Made by a program: the position numbers and the translations under genes. From NCBI GenBank assembly GCA_003166795.1, contig PMUS01000024.1, forward strand, positions 143 through 37,268: a DNA stretch of 37,126 bases, written 5' to 3'. Origin of the DNA: Acidobacteriota bacterium. Its GTDB lineage: Bacteria; Acidobacteriota; Terriglobia; Acidiferrales; UBA7541. This document shows positions 8,683 through 16,722 of this stretch, piece after piece. Below the pieces are notes generated by a model. That model saw only the letters and a program-made list of their open reading frames with translations, made no database searches and was not told where the DNA came from. The stretch's first letter is position 1; each line of letters opens with the position of its first letter.

Positions 8683-8722
8683 GGATGAGTACTTGCGGGC
8701 CATGAACCACTCCATGACAACC

Positions 8723-8738
8723 GAGGCATTTCTGCCTC
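8723..8738. other. Hairpin with GAAA tetraloop on the minus strand
   Basis: On the minus strand GAGGCA-GAAA-TGCCTC is a 6-bp stem with a GNRA tetraloop. It lies 47 bp after the stop of the quinoprotein gene and before the next promoter. No T tract follows, so it is more likely an mRNA 3'-end stabiliser or weak terminator. The rest of 8561-8784 shows no gene. Confidence 0.35.
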
Positions 8739-8784
8739 TCATATAGTTAGACGCGAGGTTGCGCGGCTGGTTTCAAAAAACTGC

Positions 8785-10347
8785 TCAGGGGGCGGGGAGC
8801 GTGAAACCGTAGATCACTCCATCCACGGGATACACGACGTACTGGCGGCCGTCCAATTCGTAGGTCATTGCCCCAGTGCCCAGCGATCCGCCTGGATACA
8901 TGTGCCAAAGGACCTTTCCCGTGGCGGCGTCAAGCGCGACCAGGCTCGACGAGCTGTCCGCGGTGAAAACCAGGCCGCCGGCAGTGGACAAGATGCCGGA
9001 TTGCCCGCCACGCCCCTCGGTGTCGGCCGTCCAGCGGGTCTTACCGGTCTGAACGTCAATCGCCTTGAGCATGGATTTCGATGACAGGAAGAAATCTCTT
9101 CCCGCCCAACCCTCAGCCATTTTCCCCGGCATCGTCAAATAGAACACTCCCATCGCTTCGCGCGAATTCACGTAGATGAGGCCCGTGTCGGGATCGTAGC
9201 TCGGCGCCTGCCAATTTGTGCCGACGCCTCCGGTGACCAACACGCCATCGGGCTGAGGCTCCTTGTCGCGGAGCGGAATCGGCTGGCCGCGCTCGTCGAA
9301 GCCCGAGAGCCAGTTCGCGGGAACAAAAGCCTCGGAGACAAGCGCCTTGCCATCCGTGCGGTCGAGCACGAAGAACAGACCGTTCTTCCCTGCCTGCGCG
9401 AGCATCTTTCGCGGCTTCCCGTGAAATGGACCGTCGAAAAGTACGGGCGTCATGACCATGTCCCAATCGTGCGTGTCGTGTGGCGACGTCTGAAAATACC
9501 AGACGAGCTTGCCGGTATCGGGATTCAACGCCACGATCGTGCAGGTGTAGAGGTTCGCGCCGGCGCGCGTGTCGCCGTTCTCAACAGGATGCGGATTGCC
9601 CGTGCCCCAGTACAGCAGATTCAACTCCGGGTCGTACGTGCCGGTGAGCCACGTCATTCCGCCGCCGCGCGTGACTACGTTGGTATCGTGCGGCCATGTC
9701 TTCCATGCGGGATCTTCCGGCTTGGGCATGGAGTCCCAGCGCCACTCCACTTTTCCGGTCATCGGGTCAATGGATTGAAGAAATCCGGGAAGATCGGCGG
9801 TGTCGCCGGAAGTGCCGACAATGATGTGATCGCGAATCACGAGCGGCGCCATGCTGCCGAATGCTTTCAGCGCGGGATCGTCAATCTGAATCTGCCAGAT
9901 CATTTTTCCGTCGCGGGCGTCGAGGCAGAGAAGTTGCGCATCGAAAGTGGTCAGAAAGAGGCGATCCTTCCACATGGCGAGACCCTTGTTGCCTCCGCTG
10001 ACGGACTCCCCGGGACGCGCGAAGTGCCAGACTTGCCGGCCGGTGCGAGCGTCCACCGCCCACGCCTGATTGCCACCCGCGATGTAGAGGATGCCGTTCA
10101 CTTCGAGGGGCATGGATTGCAGACCCTGCGTGTGCGCCTGAAACGCCCAGGCGAGACTCATCGCGCCAACATTTGTTTTATTGATTTGCGTGAGGGGGCT
10201 GAAGCGGCGGCCGGTGTAGTCGCCATTGTACGTGGGCCAGCTATCCGTGGGAGGCGTCAGGATCTTTCCCGGGTCCAAGTCCTGACCGTGCAAATGCGAC
10301 GGCGTTAACAGCAGAACAAATAAAGCAGGAGCCAGCCACTTCTTCAC
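8785..10347 (-). CDS. PQQ-dependent dehydrogenase, alcohol dehydrogenase type
   Basis: A 520-aa exported quinoprotein beginning at GTG 10347, which overlaps the cytochrome stop as GTGA and has GGAG 10 nt upstream. The longer open frame upstream lies out of frame inside the cytochrome gene and is not real. A signal peptide (VKKWLAPALFVLLLTPSHLHG) is followed by SWPTYNGDYTGRRFSPL, typical of the methanol/ethanol dehydrogenase family. GTGNPHPVENGD and TSPHDTHDWDM carry the expected Asn and Asp of the PQQ-metal site. The adjacent-Cys pair of methanol dehydrogenase is absent, and the segment GTSGDTADLPG seems to lack the usual metal-binding Glu. Electrons would go to the cytochrome c encoded just upstream. 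Confidence 0.9.
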   Translation of the reverse strand: MKKWLAPALFVLLLTPSHLHGQDLDPGKILTPPTDSWPTYNGDYTGRRFSPLTQINKTNVGAMSLAWAFQAHTQGLQSMPLEVNGILYIAGGNQAWAVDARTGRQVWHFARPGESVSGGNKGLAMWKDRLFLTTFDAQLLCLDARDGKMIWQIQIDDPALKAFGSMAPLVIRDHIIVGTSGDTADLPGFLQSIDPMTGKVEWRWDSMPKPEDPAWKTWPHDTNVVTRGGGMTWLTGTYDPELNLLYWGTGNPHPVENGDTRAGANLYTCTIVALNPDTGKLVWYFQTSPHDTHDWDMVMTPVLFDGPFHGKPRKMLAQAGKNGLFFVLDRTDGKALVSEAFVPANWLSGFDERGQPIPLRDKEPQPDGVLVTGGVGTNWQAPSYDPDTGLIYVNSREAMGVFYLTMPGKMAEGWAGRDFFLSSKSMLKAIDVQTGKTRWTADTEGRGGQSGILSTAGGLVFTADSSSSLVALDAATGKVLWHMYPGGSLGTGAMTYELDGRQYVVYPVDGVIYGFTLPAP

Positions 10348-11144
10348 TTCAAGGTCTCCAGATACGTGAAGAGATTGTGCATGTCGGCGTTGGTGTACTT
10401 TTGCAGCAGCTCGGCATGCACGGCAAGAGGATCGTGCACTTCGATTTTCACGGCGCTCGTCGGCCAGGAGTGATACCAGCCGTCCTTGCCCATGATGGCC
10501 ACGTTGAAGTCGTCGTTGAGCAGGAGCGTGCCTTCGAAGGTTTTCCCGGAAGGCAGCGTCACAATTGCAGTTGCAGGCGTGCCCGATGGATAGAGAAAGC
10601 GAACCTCGAGGTCGGGAGGATTGTATTTCTTGGCGACGCCGGCGAGATCGCCGGTGGGCGAATGGCACGTATTGCATTTGCCGGGCCCGTTGAAATAGGC
10701 CTTACCTGCTTCGACCGTTCCCGTCGCGAGACGCTCCGCGGGAATGTCGTTGGGATATGGGCCGTAGCGGGTGTGCAAATCAAAGAGAGAGATCTGCGCG
10801 TTGAGGAAGGCGACGATATCGGAAATCTGCGACTGGGTCATTGGGAAGGGCGGCATGCCTTTATCGGGGCGGCCCCCAGTGACCACAACTCCGATGAGGT
10901 CTCCGCCCTTGTCGTGGCGGACGAGCGAGGAGCGAATAAGATCGGGTCCGCGGCCCCCAGTGGCGTCTTCCGCGTGACATGCCGAGCAGTTTTCCTTGAA
11001 GATCACCCGGCCGCGCTCGGCCGCTGCCGCTTGCGCTGCCAACTCGGCAGGAGTCGGCGCCGCCGCACGAGGCGGAGCGCCTTGCGCTGCTAGCGACGCG
11101 ACCACCCCGAGAATTGCTAACACGACGAGAGCGGGCTTCTTCAA
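10344..11144 (-). CDS. Exported di-heme cytochrome c
   Basis: A 266-aa protein with a signal peptide (1-20) and two haem-binding motifs: CSACH at residues 53-57 and CNTCH at 157-161. MPPFPMTQSQISDIVAFLN after the first gives a likely Met ligand and terminal helix of a class I cytochrome domain. The region 180-235 (PSGKTFEGTLLLNDDFNVAIMGKDG) is a beta domain often attached to such cytochromes in PQQ operons. It should accept electrons from the quinoprotein whose start codon overlaps its stop. It follows the selenoprotein gene by 66 bp, so all three probably form one transcript. Confidence 0.92.
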   Translation of the reverse strand: MKKPALVVLAILGVVASLAAQGAPPRAAAPTPAELAAQAAAAERGRVIFKENCSACHAEDATGGRGPDLIRSSLVRHDKGGDLIGVVVTGGRPDKGMPPFPMTQSQISDIVAFLNAQISLFDLHTRYGPYPNDIPAERLATGTVEAGKAYFNGPGKCNTCHSPTGDLAGVAKKYNPPDLEVRFLYPSGTPATAIVTLPSGKTFEGTLLLNDDFNVAIMGKDGWYHSWPTSAVKIEVHDPLAVHAELLQKYTNADMHNLFTYLETLK

Positions 11145-11210
11145 CGGAATCCCCCTGGGTCCAGACAGCTACATGGACGGCAACGACGATACACCGGTTG
11201 CAGAAATTTT

Positions 11211-13016
11211 CTAGTGCCCGGCCTTCGTCAACGTCGCGCCCGTTATTTTCTTTGTCTCATTCGCCCAATTCGGGCCCGGATAGCTGAACAGCAGACTATA
11301 TCCCGGCGATCCGCCCGCGACCACGATGTGAAAATCGTCCGGGCTTTGAACGATCGGGACTTTCCCTCCCGGCTTCAGAGCGTTCTTGAAAATTTGCGCA
11401 CGATCCGGACGAATGCGGCCGTCGGCGATGGACTGATTGATCTCGTCAATTTCGCTCGCGTGCCCAAAGCCACTCGTGGCCGCGAGAAGCTTCTCATAGG
11501 GAATGCTCGTATGTTCATACAGCCATGCTTGCAAGCTCTTCCGCGTGTAGCCGAGCTTCCCCAGCTCGTACGCGCAGTCCGGGTGAAGCACCAATATATA
11601 TGTTTGCGAGTGGACCCAGCCGAAGACCACGTTGCTCGTCCGGGCGGCCACCGTGTCGAGAATTCCCTGCGCGGTCCACGGAGCAACGGCGCCGCCGCCG
11701 AGAACCAGGGGATTGCCCGATGTTGCCACGGTTACGGTGCTGTCCTCGGGTTTGTAGCCGAGGGCCACGTGATACGGTTCCCACGGGCTCTTGGCCTCAT
11801 CCTCCGCGAACGTGAAGAATGTGTACGCCTCGAAACGGCCTGTCAGCGCCATGTCGTTTACAGCCGGCCAGGTCTGGCCAATGTTCAATAGAGAGAGCCG
11901 CAACGCGCGGCCGACGGTGCTGTTCGCCCGCCACCCGTGTCCCAACATGCCGATTCCTGAATTGAAGTTCAATTCCTTGGCAAGGGGGCCGTTCACGATC
12001 ACGACCGGCGTGAAGGAACCTGTGGACGCCTGCACGTGCGTGAGATCGAAGTGCTTGTCCACAAATCCGTCCATGGCCGCGAGAATCACCGGAAAATATT
12101 CCGGCTTGGCTCCCGCCATCACGGAATTCACCGCGATTTTTTCGACTGTGGCCGTTCCATTCTTCGGAGCGACCTGGCCGACGACTTCGTCCGGCGAGCG
12201 CGTCGTCGCGGCGAGCATCGCCTTCACCAAAACCGGCGTCGGCGGAACGATCGGCAGACCATCGGCCCAGCGGCTATCGAGAAACAGATCGTTCACATTC
12301 TGGTATGCGTCCTGATAATCCGAGCCCGTGACTTTTATGTTGGTGTTCTCATGCTGCTTCTGAATTTGCGACGGCTTGGCCTCGTCCGCGGTCAGCGGGC
12401 GAACCAAGTCATCCACCATTTGATCGAATACCGCGGCGGCGATGGGCTGCAACTCTGCTTGGGTCGAGCGGGAGCGGTAATACGTGTCCGCGGGAAGGGC
12501 GATCATGCGAATTCCCGGCATGCCGCGATCTTTCGCCGCGGACTTCGCATCGTCTAGAAATTCAGTGGTTGTGAAGTAAACGCCCGGCATGCCGCTCTTT
12601 TCGATTTCAATCGTGTCGTGGGAACCCCACCACGTGCAGCTTCCTCAATCACCCACACCGAAGATGAACAAGTCGCCCTGCTGCTTCACCGTGGGGTACC
12701 ACTTGGGCATGTCGGTGATCGTCTGCGCGGAAGGCTTCGGATACATCACGATCGTGGCGTCGGGGTACTTCTGCTTCAGAATCTGCGCAAGCACATTCAG
12801 GAAATTGTCGGCGCCGAATTTGCCGTTGTCCACCAGCACGATTTTCTTGCCGGCCAGGCTCGACACGCGGGCATTGATTCCCATCGTCGGCGGAGGGGGA
12901 ATTTCGCCGCGCGGATTCATCACTTCGAGCGTCACCTGCGCAGCAGCCGCGCCCGCGAGAAACAGGCTCGCGCAAACGAGCGCGGCAGCCCGGAGCCAAT
13001 TTGATTGTTTCTTCAT
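11211..13016 (-). CDS. Exported UGSC-family selenoprotein with in-frame UGA (Sec124)
   Basis: One continuous frame of 602 codons interrupted only by UGA at 12647-12645. The part before it ends FIFGVGD and the part after resumes GSCTWWGSHDTIEIEKSGMPG in the same frame, giving Sec124-Gly-Ser-Cys127. Features in order: signal peptide 1-27 (MKKQSNWLRAAALVCASLFL...), UGSC domain about 30-200 (NPRGEIPPPP, KIVLVDNGKFGADNFLNVL, then the U-x-x-C site), and a C-terminal domain about 233-595 with DGLPIVPPTPVLVKAMLAAT and GGGAVAPW. As I recall, the UGSC family is annotated in databases as seleno- or Cys-protein of unknown reaction. ATG 13016 has GGAGG 7 nt upstream. Annotated naively it would be split into a truncated 123-aa piece and a 459-aa piece starting at ATG 12590. 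It is first in a unit with cytochrome c and quinoprotein genes; no sel genes are visible. Confidence 0.88.
12612..12647 (-). promoter_or_regulatory. Selenocysteine codon and bacterial SECIS hairpin
   Basis: Counting the U of UGA as 1, nt 18-22 GUGGG pair with 26-30 CCCAC around loop GUU (23-25). A lower stem 14-17 CGUG pairs with 33-36 CACG, with GA bulged on the 3' side. Bacterial SECIS elements need a short apical loop with an early G about 16-37 nt after the UGA; here it is G23, U24. The E. coli fdhF element has its critical G23 and U24 at the same spacing, as I recall. Its bulged U17 is not matched here (G17). Confidence 0.8.
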
Positions 13017-13043
13017 GAGCGCGCCTCCACCGAAACCTGCCTG

Positions 13044-13072
13044 AAGATAGACACCGAATGCCGGAATGTCAA
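13044..13072 (-). promoter_or_regulatory. Promoter of the selenoprotein-cytochrome-quinoprotein unit
   Basis: On the minus strand a perfect TTGACA (rc of 13067-13072) is followed after 17 bp by TATCTT (rc of 13044-13049). Transcription would begin near 13037, giving a leader of about 20 nt that holds GGAGG (rc of 13024-13028) before ATG 13016. Confidence 0.7.
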
Positions 13073-13102
13073 TTTGATTGCGCGCGTCGCCGCGCGTCGT
13101 GA

Positions 13103-13132
13103 TTGGCAAATTCGTCGTGGACGGTGTATGAG
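13103..13132 (+). promoter_or_regulatory. Possible promoter of the amidase gene
   Basis: TTGGCA (13103-13108), 18 bp, then TATGAG (13127-13132). It is weaker than the divergent promoter at 13044-13072, from which it is separated by about 30 bp, so a shared regulator could control both directions. Confidence 0.35.
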
Positions 13133-13189
13133 AAGGGTACGATTTGCGATCCAGAGGTCAGATCGCATGTCCCGACCTGGAGGTCCGAA

Positions 13190-14677
13190 ATGGATTCAGC
13201 GGCGGCGGCATTCTCATCCGGTGCGCGTTCCCACGAACTCGATTTCGCGTCGGCGTTGCAAGCAGCGGAAGCCATTCGCAAGAAACAGGTTTCGTCGGTA
13301 GAGCTGACTCGCCATGTCTTCGAACGGATCGAGCGTTACAATCCTGCAATCAACGCTTTCGCTTATCAGCTGAAAGAAGAAGCCTTGGCGCAAGCCAAGA
13401 AGGCTGATGAAGCGCTCGCGCGCCACGAATCGCTCGGCGTGTTCCACGGTGTTCCCGTCAACGTGAAGGAGAGCTTTGCCGTCGCGGGTCATCCGTGTAC
13501 TTGGGGAATTCGGCATTTCAAGGACTCGAATGCGCCGCATAACTCCGCAGCGGTGGACCGACTGCTGGGGGCCGGAGCCGTCTTGATCGGCGCCACCAAC
13601 GTTCCGGTCAGTCTTGCAGACTGGCAGTCCTACAATCCGATGTATGGAACCACCAATAACCCTTGGGATTTGAAGCGAACGCCGGGCGGTTCTTCGGGGG
13701 GATCGGCGGCCGCTTTGGCAGCAGGGCTTGGGTATCTCAGCGTTGGGAGCGATATCGGGGGCTCGATCCGCGTTCCTTCACACTTCTGCGGAATCTATGG
13801 GCACAAGCCAACGCTCGATCTGGTGAGCCAGCGCGGCCAGCAGCCGGGCGGCAGTCCCACCGCGCCGGGTTTCTCAACCCTACTTGCCGTTGCCGGGCCG
13901 ATGGCTCGCAGCGCGAACGATCTGCACGCGGCGTTAAAGGTGTTGGGAGGTCCGGAAGGATATGAAGCCAAGGCATGGAAATGGGAGCTTCCGCCCCCGC
14001 GCGCCAAGAGCTTGAAAGATTTTCGTGTCGGCTATGTGCTCGATGATCTTATCGCTCCCCCGACGTCGGACATGCGCGCGGTGCTCGAGAAAACGATCGA
14101 GACCCTGGGGCGCGCAGGCGCGAAAATGAGACCAGGCTGGCCAGCTGGATTTCAGCCATCAGCGCTGCTGGATACTTACCGCTACATGCTGTTCGCTTTC
14201 GAAGCCAGCATTTCTCCTCCCAACGTCCAGGAGGCTCAGAAGCAAACACTCGAAAAGATTGCGGGTCGGGCGGCCGCCGACGCTCTCGGGTCACACCCAT
14301 ACTGGCAAGCCGAAAACCTGAAGCGATTGAGATTTCGGGCGCAGTGGCAATCCTACTTCGACGAGGTTGACGTTTTCCTCTCGCCCGTAACGTTCACAGC
14401 GGCTTTTCTGCAGGATCAGAGCGAGCCCCAGGACGAGCGCGTGGTTGCGACACCTGGCGGGCCGCGCAAATACATGGACGGGCTCAACTGGATTGGCCCC
14501 GCCACACTGACCGGTTGTCCGGCCACAGTGGCGCCCGCGGGTCTGACCGAAGCAGGATTGCCTGTCGGAATTCAGATCATGGGGCCGTATTGCGAAGATG
14601 CCACGCCGATCACATTCGCGGAACTGCTCGCGCAAGAAATCGGAGGTTTCAAGCCACCTCCGGGCTACGCCTATTAA
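13190..14677 (+). CDS. Amidase signature family hydrolase
   Basis: A 495-aa cytoplasmic enzyme with the Ser-cisSer-Lys triad. Lys93 is in PVNVKESFAV, Ser168 in TPGGSSGGSAAALA and Ser192 in GSDIGGSIRVPS; spacing of 75 and 24 residues equals that of fatty-acid amide hydrolase. It hydrolyses a carboxamide to the acid and ammonia, substrate unknown. It lacks neighbours of the GatCAB transamidosome, so it is probably catabolic rather than GatA. ATG 13190 follows GGAGGT by 5-6 nt. It is divergent from the selenoprotein gene and converges with the next gene, with 4 bp between stops. Confidence 0.92.
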   Translation: MDSAAAAFSSGARSHELDFASALQAAEAIRKKQVSSVELTRHVFERIERYNPAINAFAYQLKEEALAQAKKADEALARHESLGVFHGVPVNVKESFAVAGHPCTWGIRHFKDSNAPHNSAAVDRLLGAGAVLIGATNVPVSLADWQSYNPMYGTTNNPWDLKRTPGGSSGGSAAALAAGLGYLSVGSDIGGSIRVPSHFCGIYGHKPTLDLVSQRGQQPGGSPTAPGFSTLLAVAGPMARSANDLHAALKVLGGPEGYEAKAWKWELPPPRAKSLKDFRVGYVLDDLIAPPTSDMRAVLEKTIETLGRAGAKMRPGWPAGFQPSALLDTYRYMLFAFEASISPPNVQEAQKQTLEKIAGRAAADALGSHPYWQAENLKRLRFRAQWQSYFDEVDVFLSPVTFTAAFLQDQSEPQDERVVATPGGPRKYMDGLNWIGPATLTGCPATVAPAGLTEAGLPVGIQIMGPYCEDATPITFAELLAQEIGGFKPPPGYAY

Positions 14678-14681
14678 TTCT

Positions 14682-16613
14682 TCACGGCTTCTGCAGCGTG
14701 TCGGACCAGCCGGAGGTATCGCCGAAAGGCAAGCCGGTCATCACGGCAATGATCGAATCAATTTTGCCGTTCTTGATTTTGAAAATTTCGTCCACTTCCT
14801 CGCTGAAGGGGCGGAGCGCGGCTGGGGATTCGTCCACCTTGCCGACGCCCGGCACGTCCACGGATTTTACCTTCCCTGACGTATTGAACATGAACGAGCC
14901 CATGACGATTCCGCGCTGCCGGTCCACGACGTTGTACACCCGAGGGCTGATTGGATAGATGTACTCAAAGACATGTGAATCCAATCCCGCGGCACAGCCA
15001 ACGGGCTGGCCGTTTCTAGAGGCCGCGCCGAAAGTTGACGGGCATGTTTGCGTCCCGTTCTCGACGCGAATCACATCCGGCGCGAATGGAACGATGCTGC
15101 CGCTGCTCTTCTCGATGCCGTCGAAATACAGGTCGGTCTGCGCGATCAAGTCCTTTTGCGATTCGCGCTCGGATTCAGGAATGTCCTCGAAAAATCCTGC
15201 GATCCGCGGCACGACTTTTGGATCGGTAAATCCGTCAGGACGCGTGAAGCTCACCGCAGTTTCCTTGCGCGTGACGAGCGTTTCAATTTCGGTGATCTTG
15301 CGATTGGCGACGCGCAAACGAGTGACCAGCAAGCCGGACATGCCCGCTTCGTCCGTCACGCCAACGTACGCGACTGCACCATCCTCCGGATCGTCAATGT
15401 AGAGTTTGTAGCTTCCCCAGCCGGTCAGCGTACCCCAGAGGCCGTCGCCGATTTTCAAGTCCTGCGCATTTTCCGTGTAGCGCGCGTTCGGCGCGAGCGG
15501 AAGGTGCGACGCATCGTGCTCGATGAGCGCCGCGCGGTACGCGTCCACCAGCCCGTTCAGGCATTTGCGATCGCAACTGGCCGCCCCGGATTCGCTTGGC
15601 TTCGCGGAAGCAGCGGCGGCATGCGGCGTCGCCGGTCCCCATCCGGACGTGATCCCGTACGGTTCCTGCGTGAGCACGGCCTGGATCGCGTGGATTTTTC
15701 CGTTCTCGATTTTGAAGAGTTCGCCAATCTCAAACGTAAGAGGATGGCGCAGCGTTGACGGGAAAGTGCTGCCGTCCGTCAGCGTGACCGCCTTCACTGT
15801 GCCCGCGTGATCGAAAAACGCGAACGCAAAGGCCAGCCCGCGCTCGCGGTCCACGATCACCCATCGGCGATCGCGAATGTGGGTGACGATCTTGAAGAAG
15901 CCGGTCTTGAACTGCGCCTCGCAGCCGAGGCTCATGATGGGATAGCCGGTGCTGGGCGCTTGCGTCTTATAGAGGTCTGGGTTATTGGTGGTCTGCGTGC
16001 CGTTCTCGACGCGATTACAATCCTCGGCGAACGGGTAGACGCCCTTTCCGTCGTTGTTCTGAAGGCCTGAGAAATACATATTCGCCGTCTTCACCAGCTC
16101 CTCGCGCGTGGCGCGCTCCGCCGCAGGAACGGTCTTCATGAACAGCGGGTTCGGCGACATCGCCTCCAGCTTCTTTGCCGCATCGGCATCGCGCACGACA
16201 AAGTCTTCGACTTCCGCGATCTTTCCGCCAGCCACTTTCAGGCGCAGGCAGAAAATCACAGGGTTGTCCCACTCCTTCATGGTGCCAATGAAGCCGACCT
16301 CCCCTGCCTCAGGCTCAGCAAAATAGAGCTTGAACGCGCCCTGTCCGTTTGCCGTTGCCCAGAAACCTTCGCCGATCTTAAGCCTCGCCGTGTTTTCCGT
16401 GAATTTCACGTCGCTCGCGAACGACAGTTTTGAGGGATCGCGCGCCGCAACCGCCGCGAGGTACTGATTGACGGTGTCCTCCAGGCAGGCACGGTCACAC
16501 GCGCCTTCCGAATTCGCGTGGGAAGCAGCCGCCGCAGCCGGCGTTCTCGCGAGAACCACCGCGAGAAGAGCTATCGCGCTTACGAAGATTGGTCTCAGGA
16601 ATTTCGATCGCAT
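14682..16613 (-). CDS. Exported protein with two tandem NTF2-like repeat units
   Basis: A 643-aa protein with a signal peptide (1-30). It is built of two homologous units. Unit 1 (about 39-327) starts CDRACLEDTVNQYLAAV and unit 2 (about 347-643) starts CDRKCLNGLVDAYRAAL. Each then has FTENTARLKIGEGFW or YTENAQDLKIGDGLW, a KLY(F/I) strand, and later a CNRVENGTQT or VIRVENGTQT segment with IFKIKNGKI-type closing strands. The strand pattern and ENGKI endings recall the SnoaL/NTF2 fold. I recall a fungal and bacterial family, DUF8021, with the same CDRxCL opening, but this is unverified. Function unknown. GGAGG lies 6 nt before ATG 16613. It is downstream of the cytochrome/quinoprotein pair by 109 bp and may be cotranscribed. 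Confidence 0.8.
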   Translation of the reverse strand: MRSKFLRPIFVSAIALLAVVLARTPAAAAASHANSEGACDRACLEDTVNQYLAAVAARDPSKLSFASDVKFTENTARLKIGEGFWATANGQGAFKLYFAEPEAGEVGFIGTMKEWDNPVIFCLRLKVAGGKIAEVEDFVVRDADAAKKLEAMSPNPLFMKTVPAAERATREELVKTANMYFSGLQNNDGKGVYPFAEDCNRVENGTQTTNNPDLYKTQAPSTGYPIMSLGCEAQFKTGFFKIVTHIRDRRWVIVDRERGLAFAFAFFDHAGTVKAVTLTDGSTFPSTLRHPLTFEIGELFKIENGKIHAIQAVLTQEPYGITSGWGPATPHAAAASAKPSESGAASCDRKCLNGLVDAYRAALIEHDASHLPLAPNARYTENAQDLKIGDGLWGTLTGWGSYKLYIDDPEDGAVAYVGVTDEAGMSGLLVTRLRVANRKITEIETLVTRKETAVSFTRPDGFTDPKVVPRIAGFFEDIPESERESQKDLIAQTDLYFDGIEKSSGSIVPFAPDVIRVENGTQTCPSTFGAASRNGQPVGCAAGLDSHVFEYIYPISPRVYNVVDRQRGIVMGSFMFNTSGKVKSVDVPGVGKVDESPAALRPFSEEVDEIFKIKNGKIDSIIAVMTGLPFGDTSGWSDTLQKP

Positions 16614-16722
16614 ATGCGGCCTCCGGTTCAAACTCGAATGAATGCCTGGTGAATCAATTCGGCTTCCTGTGGCATTTCGACGCAAGGAGCATCAATCGGG
16701 GTACCTGAAAGCGGTCACCGCT

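Noticed and set aside
10348-10677. N-terminal extension of the quinoprotein to 630 aa
   Set aside because: The extra residues are an Arg-rich out-of-frame reading of the cytochrome gene; GTG 10347 begins a signal peptide.
11211-12590. A separate 459-aa gene starting at ATG 12590
   Set aside because: This start lies inside the UGSC domain, has only a weak AAGAG upstream, and would leave the domain without its first half.
12645-13109. A stand-alone 154-aa protein ending at UGA
   Set aside because: Its last residues are the first half of the UGSC motif, the downstream frame continues in phase, and ATG 13016 with GGAGG is the better start. It is the N-terminal part of the selenoprotein.
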